Origin: Tenrec ecaudatus
Taxonomy: Eukaryota; Chordata; Mammalia; Afrosoricida; Tenrecidae
Assembly: GCF_050624435.1 (NCBI RefSeq)
Contig: NC_134546.1
Location: forward strand, 74,875,700 to 74,939,699
Length of the DNA stretch: 64,000 nt
Direction: 5' to 3'
Of the stretch, positions 57,000-64,000 are shown in pieces. The notes under the pieces were generated by a model. That model was given only the letters and a program-made list of their open reading frames with translations, made no database searches and was not told where the DNA came from. The position numbers were made by a program, and so were the translations under genes. The stretch's first letter is position 1, and the number at the start of each line of letters is the position of its first letter.

Positions 57000-57408
57000 G
57001 ACCAAAAAACAAACAATAAAATAGACATAGACTATTTCATTATGAATTTTTTTCTTGTAAATTCAGTTATTGGTTTATATCATAATCCCTTTTCCTGTTC
57101 AATATTTTAAAGTTTTTGAAATGTTGTACTGGAAAGAATTTCCATCAGTTTCCAGTTAAGTGTGCAAAACTTTCTGTCATATATTAGAACATATTTTTCT
57201 CATGAAACATGCAGCAAAATACTATTTGCAACATTCTTCTCAGGTGTGGTTCAGTACACTAGATTATTGTTTTCAACAATTACCAACATCTACAAAATTT
57301 CCTATCAAACATAACAGAAAACCACCCCCAAAATTATTCTGACTAGAAACTTTCCCCTTAACATCGAATAATTAACTAAAAAGTTACTGTTTCAATTATT
57401 TTAAATAG
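57000..57408. other. AT-rich intergenic
   Basis: Nothing recognised. Confidence 0.4.
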
Positions 57409-57409
57409 A

Positions 57410-57575
57410 AACCTGATTTAAATACTTCCCCATTCCTCTGTAAAGAATGCAGCCTAAATCCTTTAGAATATCTCTGTCTTTGAGCCAGATTTTCTTTACC
57501 AGTATTTTATTGTGGCGTATATCTCAATATCAAAATCTGTATAAATAGTATGTCTGCAGATCATACTTCCTTTCA
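57410..57575. repeat. Local duplication, copy 1
   Basis: 'cctgatttaaatacttccc', 'aaagaatgcagcctaaatcc' and 'ccagtattttattgtggc' recur at 59,765-59,935 with a few changes. The two copies lie on either side of the IGHV at 58.6 kb, in the same orientation. Confidence 0.85.
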
Positions 57576-57945
57576 CTGTATCCAGCTCACAGTGTTTGCA
57601 ACTTGTAGCACTCTCTACCTCTAAAGCTTTTCCCACTGAGGGACCAGAGATAAAAATAACCTCAGGGAGAAAGTTGACTTGCAGGGGTGCTAAGGACCCA
57701 CAGGAGCCTGGATACAGACTGCAGTTAGAGCTGCTGTGCTGACCACTATGGTAGCTCCACTCCCCGTGTTTGGAAATCTGCAGAGACAACTCCAGGTAAC
57801 ACTCCTGACCAACAGTCTGAATGCTTATGACCAGAGAAAATGTTACTGTGTGGCCCACAGAAGTTGGAAGACAGTGTAAGCCCAGGAAACACCTCTCCTG
57901 TATGTGATGGGTTGCTGTCAGCAGGAAGCTCAGAATACCCATCAC
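57496..57945 (-). other. 149-codon open frame of unknown nature
   Basis: The frame starts MMGILSFLLTATHHIQERCF, which has a short hydrophobic stretch, and ends at TAA beyond DFDIEIYATIKYW. It contains eight or so cysteines (SSSNCSLYPGSCGS, SCKHCELDTVKGSMICRH). I recognise no family. Part of the C-terminal end lies in the local duplication, and the other copy does not keep the frame. AATAAA overlaps the end. It could be a decayed exon of a secreted or receptor protein, a 3' UTR, or chance. Confidence 0.25.
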
Positions 57946-58447
57946 CCACAGAGGGTACTAGTCCATGGGAAGAAAAATGACCTTCTTATGATTTCTGTGG
58001 GTTCCTGTAACCCCACAAATAACCTTGTTGTCAGGAAACACTTTTATTCCAGTATTAAATATAGAATATAAAAGTATCTTTTATCCTTTCACAAATATTC
58101 TGAAATGTTACAGGGGAAAGGAATTTTAGGGATGACATATACTTGTTTCCCTATGTGGTCAAAGGAATGACAAGATTCAGTTAGGCCTAGTCTTGATTCC
58201 ATTGCATGCTAAGGATACAGATTATCTTTAATTTCACCAGATCATCTGTGTACTTCTGATGGTAGTGGATGTAAAGCTACATTAAACTTAAAATCTGCAC
58301 AGCTGTCCACATGATTGGTAGAGTGAAGACCTCAGAGAGAGGGCTGTGTTCTTCCAAGGACTCCACCAGCATCGATTTCTAGTGTGAGTCCCAGAGGCAG
58401 GGGCCCCATTCAGCCCTTTCCACCTTTACATACCATGCACCTCCCAC

Positions 58448-58455
58448 ACGCAAAT
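58448..58455 (+). promoter_or_regulatory. Octamer-like ACGCAAAT of the IGHV promoter
   Basis: It matches ATGCAAAT at seven of eight positions and lies about 110 bp upstream of the leader ATG, the normal place. Confidence 0.55.
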
Positions 58456-58561
58456 GCCTGACAAGAACCCAAATGAAACCACAGCACGCATGGACGTAAA
58501 TTCATATTCCTTCTCACCGGGAGAGCATTTTCTGGGTGTCACGAATCTTATCCACATGAAC

Positions 58562-58986
58562 ATGAAGCAAGTGTGGGTTTTCCTCTTTCTGGCAACTCAG
58601 GGAGGTGAGTGGTTCAGGGAGTCAGACATGAAGTCTGGGAGTGCAGCATCCGAGCACAACTCACTGGGTTTCTCTCTATCCCCAGCTGTACAGGCCAAGG
58701 TGCGGCTACAAGAGTCAGGCCCTGGACTAGCGAGGCCCTCACAGACCCTATCTCTCACTTGTGCTGTCTCTAGATTCTCTTTAACCATCTGTCATGTGAT
58801 CTGGGTCCACCAAGCTCCAGGAAAGGGTCTGGAGTGGATTGGGATAATATGGGAGAATGGGGGCACAACGTATAATCCAGCTCTCCAGTACTGAGTCAGC
58901 ATCACCAGGGACACCTCCCAGAACGTGTATTTAAAACTGAGCTCTGTGAATCCTGAGGACACAGTCATGTATTACTGTGCCAGAGA
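58562..58986 (+). pseudogene. IGHV: IGHV segment, clan II (IGHV4-like), complete except one TGA
   Basis: Leader exon 58,562-58,604 reads [14 protein letters not shown] with a strong donor (gag|gtgagt); an 81 bp intron ends in ccccag at 58,685. The V exon 58,686-58,986 is in frame with the leader: [20 protein letters not shown], Cys23 in LTCAVSRFS, Trp41 in [19 protein letters not shown]2 [16 protein letters not shown]3 SITRDTSQNVYLKLSSVNPE and Cys104 in VMYYCARD. The only nonsense codon is TGA at 58,892-58,894, where clan II genes usually have Arg; CGA to TGA is a CpG transition. The heptamer is also damaged. It resembles bovine/human IGHV4-type genes. Judged a recent pseudogene; polymorphism or a sequencing error could change this. 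Confidence 0.93.
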
Positions 58987-59025
58987 CATGGTGATGGGAA
59001 GTCAGTGTGAGCACAGACACAAACT
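58987..59025 (+). promoter_or_regulatory. 23-RSS with defective heptamer
   Basis: Heptamer catggtg differs from cacagtg at positions 3 and 4, including the last base of the essential CAC; spacer 23 bp; nonamer acacaaact is good. Rearrangement should be strongly reduced. Confidence 0.88.
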
Positions 59026-59549
59026 CAGTTTCAGCAGAGGCAGAGAATGAAGGCAGTGAGGCTTTCCTCTCAGAAGCTGTGTTTTCCCCACCTTGTCAGC
59101 ACTTCTCCAGGGACCACCGTGCATAGAGTCTAGGGACCCTTCATGCATCTGACCATGCCTTCTTTTCATTGGAATGGGGTTTGTCCATCTTTCACCAGGC
59201 AGATTTCAGAGCACTATGTATTGTTCAGACCTCAGTTTACAGTTCAGATACTACCTACTGCCATTTGTTGTCAAAGTTAGAAATATTTAATGCAGTAAAA
59301 AAATTATCACGTTGAGTCTCAAACTTTGTCCACACCCTCAGATATATCTTGAATTTCTTCATTCTAATGAATACTCACTAGTGCACATTGTGCAATAATT
59401 TCCTTAGAACACCCTAGAAAATATTGTCTATGCCAATACTGTTGTTAGGAAACAAATATTAACAAATTCTCAAAAAAAATGAATTCAAAAGAAAAAGAAG
59501 TACAAAGTGAGGTAAGGGTCTTGCTTCATTTTTCTGCAGGTAATATCAA

Positions 59550-59762
59550 TATTTCTGGCACCATTTATTGAAGATGGCATCTGCTTCCCATTTAATATTT
59601 TTTGGAACCTTATCAAAGATCACTTGCCTGTATGCTGATGTTTTTATTTCTGGGTCTTCGGCTTTTTTCCATTGGTCTGAATATCTGTCATTATGCCAGT
59701 ACCACTCTGTTTTGACTACAGTGGCCGTATAGTATGTTCAAAGTTCAGGTAGAGTAAGCCCT
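59550..59762 (-). mobile_element. L1 ORF2 fragment, antisense
   Basis: 'ggcaccatttattgaagatgg', 'ccattggtctgaatatctgtc' and 'gccagtaccactctgttttgac' are standard antisense wording of L1 ORF2. Confidence 0.85.
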
Positions 59763-59764
59763 CC

Positions 59765-59935
59765 GAATAGCCTGATTTAAATACTTGCCCTTTCCTCTGT
59801 AAAGAATGCAGCCTAAACCGTGTGGAATATCTTTATTGTCTTTGAGCCAGATTATTTTTTACCAGTATTTTACTCTGGCATATATCTCAATATCAAAATC
59901 TATATAAATAGCTATGTCTGTAGATTATACTTCCT
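59765..59935. repeat. Local duplication, copy 2
   Basis: Counterpart of 57,410-57,575. It is followed by 'gagcttgtgccctttctgctactttttccaagtgcagtggacttag', which also occurs at 53,425-53,470 in L1 context. Confidence 0.85.
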
Positions 59936-59939
59936 TGAG

Positions 59940-61200
59940 CTTGTGCCCTTTCTGCTACTTTTTCCAAGTGCAGTGGACTTAGTGGTTAAAATCCTAATGT
60001 AGTTTACTGAGAGAGAGAAACCAAGGAGGGTATTTGCAAAGTCACTATATTGCCAGAGATTTCCTTCTGCATGACATCACTGGTATGTGATGTCATATGA
60101 CTACCCGTGGAGAGTTTCCCATCTTGACTGAATTTAAGGCTTTTAAATTTTGTAGATTTATGTCAAGAAAACTTAGAAACAGGTAAAAATTTGTTACCCA
60201 CGCTCATTACAGCTACCTGGTAACTACCCTACAAGAAAGCATTGATGAGACATGAGCTCTTCATTTTTTTAAAACTTTTTTTATGATTTAAAACTTTAGA
60301 GTAAATTGAAGAGAAACCCCATGTATGTGGTTGCCACATTCATACATTGATTGCAATTCCCAAGACATACCAGCCTTCTTCCCACTTCAGCCCTCCTTGT
60401 GTTTTTATATTATTCATCCTTCTTTCCTATTCCTTCTTGTTTTCAAAAGTTTTTATCCATAAGCAAATGCTGTCCTTTTGATTTAGAATCGTTGAGTTTT
60501 CTAAGGAGTGTATACCTCTCAGATGTAATTCTTCCCCTCTAAGCCTGTATATTGTTGGGCTGAAATCTGAGTCAGAGGATTGAGTACAGGTCCAAGAGAG
60601 AAGAGTCACTAGAGGCCATAATTTGGGGATTCCAAGTCTACATCAGATCAGTAAGCCTGATCTATTTTATGATTTTGATTTGTTCTACTTTCTTCTCCCA
60701 CTCAAATCAGGACCGTTTTTTGTGAACCCTTTAGAGTTATTAGCAGTGGAAGCTGGGCACCATCTAGTTCTTCTCTCAGGGTTGTGGATGTTGAGGCTCA
60801 CTGTGGTCCATTCATCCCCAGGATGAATTGTTCCCACACATCTTCTATTTTCTTTATTTTTATTTTATGGTACTTCTGTGCTGTCTCCGGTGGGAGGGGG
60901 AGGTAACAAAGAGAATGCAAGTGTGGCAGGCACAACTGGCAACTAGGTGGGCATTCTACTGGTTGGTACATCTGTGAACCAGAAACACCAGGTTCAGCTC
61001 TCTTTCAGGCACTGAAAGCTGGAAGAGCATACATTCTGTGGAAGTCTGGAAAGTCATCTGACCCCAAAACGGGGGGCCATGTCAGTAGAGGGACAGCAAC
61101 ACAGAACATGGGTACCCATGTGGTAAGCCACAACTGTCCGTTCACACACTTGGCTCAGGCCAAACTCCAGCACTTCTTCCTTAGTTTTGAAAACTCTGTT
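59940..61200. other. Intergenic, repeat-like
   Basis: 60,270-60,840 ('gaagagaaaccccatgtatg', 'gaagctgggcaccatctagttcttc') reads like an old L1 3' UTR but too diverged for a firm call. No gene is evident. Confidence 0.4.
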
Positions 61201-61203
61201 ACA

Positions 61204-63240
<2,037 letters not shown>

Positions 63241-63780
63241 CTATAAAAGGACAGAACATTGGCTCTTTTCAACATATTGGTTTACAATGCAGCCCTTAAA
63301 ATACGCATTGATACAAAGTAGATCTTTAGTGGCAACCCTATTATATGAATATAAATAAAACATTATGCTTGATTTTTGTTACCCATTGGACGAAATACAA
63401 TCATGTAAACAATCCAAATGATAAAAATAGTTATTATATGTATCAGGTTGGATGTGAAAGTGATGAATGGACACAGATTTGATATTTGCTTAAAGAAGTA
63501 CATGAAAACATATAACAAACATAACAGAAGGAAGACATTGAGACCAATAGACCACAGGAGTGATAAGACTTGCTAAATTTAGTTGGTAGAGGTTAGATGT
63601 ATTCATTGCATCAATCTAACTGAAAAACAACTAAGTATTAGACAAAGTTGGGAATGTGAAACATGCCAAATGTTCTACTTGGGAGAAAACCATTTTTACA
63701 GGTATATGTGAAAGGGATTATGATACAGAAACACATTCTTTATGTTTATGAAACCTGTATTCTAGCTCACAGCACTCATC
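63241..63780. other. Intron or intergenic upstream of the zinc-finger exon
   Basis: No KRAB-coding exon is recognisable on the - strand up to the window end. Confidence 0.5.
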
Positions 63781-63789
63781 TTACAGTGC

Positions 63790-63960
63790 TGTCCTGTGGA
63801 GGCGTGCAGGTTGCTGTGATGCCAGAAGCACTGCCACCCAGTGTTTCAAATACAAGCAGGACAACCCACGGTGCACAGGTCTTAGTGGAATCTCCAGAAA
63901 TAGGGACTGGGAGGAAGACTTGGTGATCAACTTCTGGAACATGAACCCCTCAGGTTTAAT
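63790..63960 (+). mobile_element. RTE-type LINE 3' fragment
   Basis: 'gtggaggcgtgcaggttgctgtgatgcc', 'gtgtttcaaatacaagcagg' and 'gaagacttggtgatcaacttctg' match afrotherian/BovB-type RTE 3' wording, in sense orientation; compare 17,890-18,125. Confidence 0.65.
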
Positions 63961-64000
63961 GGCAATGAAATAACACTGAACAAGTACTAAATCCTCAAAG

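Noticed and set aside
60950..61030. Possible SINE
   Set aside because: Only loose resemblance to AfroSINE wording; too diverged to support.

Overview
The window looks like mammalian nuclear DNA from an afrotherian, most likely a tenrec-type animal. The evidence is AfroSINE-like and RTE-type 3' ends, a characteristic family of L1 3' UTRs present many times in all states of decay, and a short hAT element resembling the SPIN/OposCharlie group that is known from tenrecs. The species call is inference. No gene here is clearly intact and functional. The window is a stretch of immunoglobulin heavy-chain V (IGHV) territory, either the IGH locus itself or an orphon cluster. It holds six V segments or remnants, all on the + strand: a clan I (IGHV1/7-like) pseudogene at 16.2 kb, an IGHV3-like FR3+RSS remnant at 16.8 kb, an IGHV3-like pseudogene at 21.7 kb, two duplicated clan II (IGHV4-like) pseudogenes at 25.8 and 48.4 kb, and a clan II gene at 58.6 kb with one nonsense codon. 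Every one keeps a recombination signal with exactly 23 bp between the heptamer and nonamer positions.

The large-scale layout is segmental duplication. Block 9,885-11,330 recurs at 41,952-43,385. Block 23,408-30,829 recurs at 46,003-53,442, V gene included. A third, more diverged copy of the V 3' flank fills about 1-2,640, so another V probably lies just left of the window. In the right-hand unit the roughly 12 kb that carries two V pseudogenes in the left-hand unit is missing, and an L1 sits at the junction.

Between the two units lies a nested pair of endogenous retroviruses. The outer one (31.66-41.95 kb, + strand) is a betaretrovirus-like (ERV-K class) fragment with capsid, zinc-knuckle NC, dUTPase, protease/G-patch, RT (YMDD), RNase H, integrase and the start of env, all broken. 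Its gag is interrupted by a gammaretrovirus-like provirus on the - strand (32,255-37,637) with two LTRs, a 5 bp target-site duplication, a primer-binding site matching tRNA-Thr, gag, protease, RT (YVDD) and RNase H; integrase and env are deleted.

Other gene relics are a processed KLHL7 copy (6.1-7.0 kb, +) and the last exon of a KRAB-type C2H2 zinc-finger gene with about 19 fingers (61.2-63.24 kb, -), carrying two nonsense codons and frameshifts. The rest is L1, RTE and SINE sequence and AT-rich intergenic DNA.
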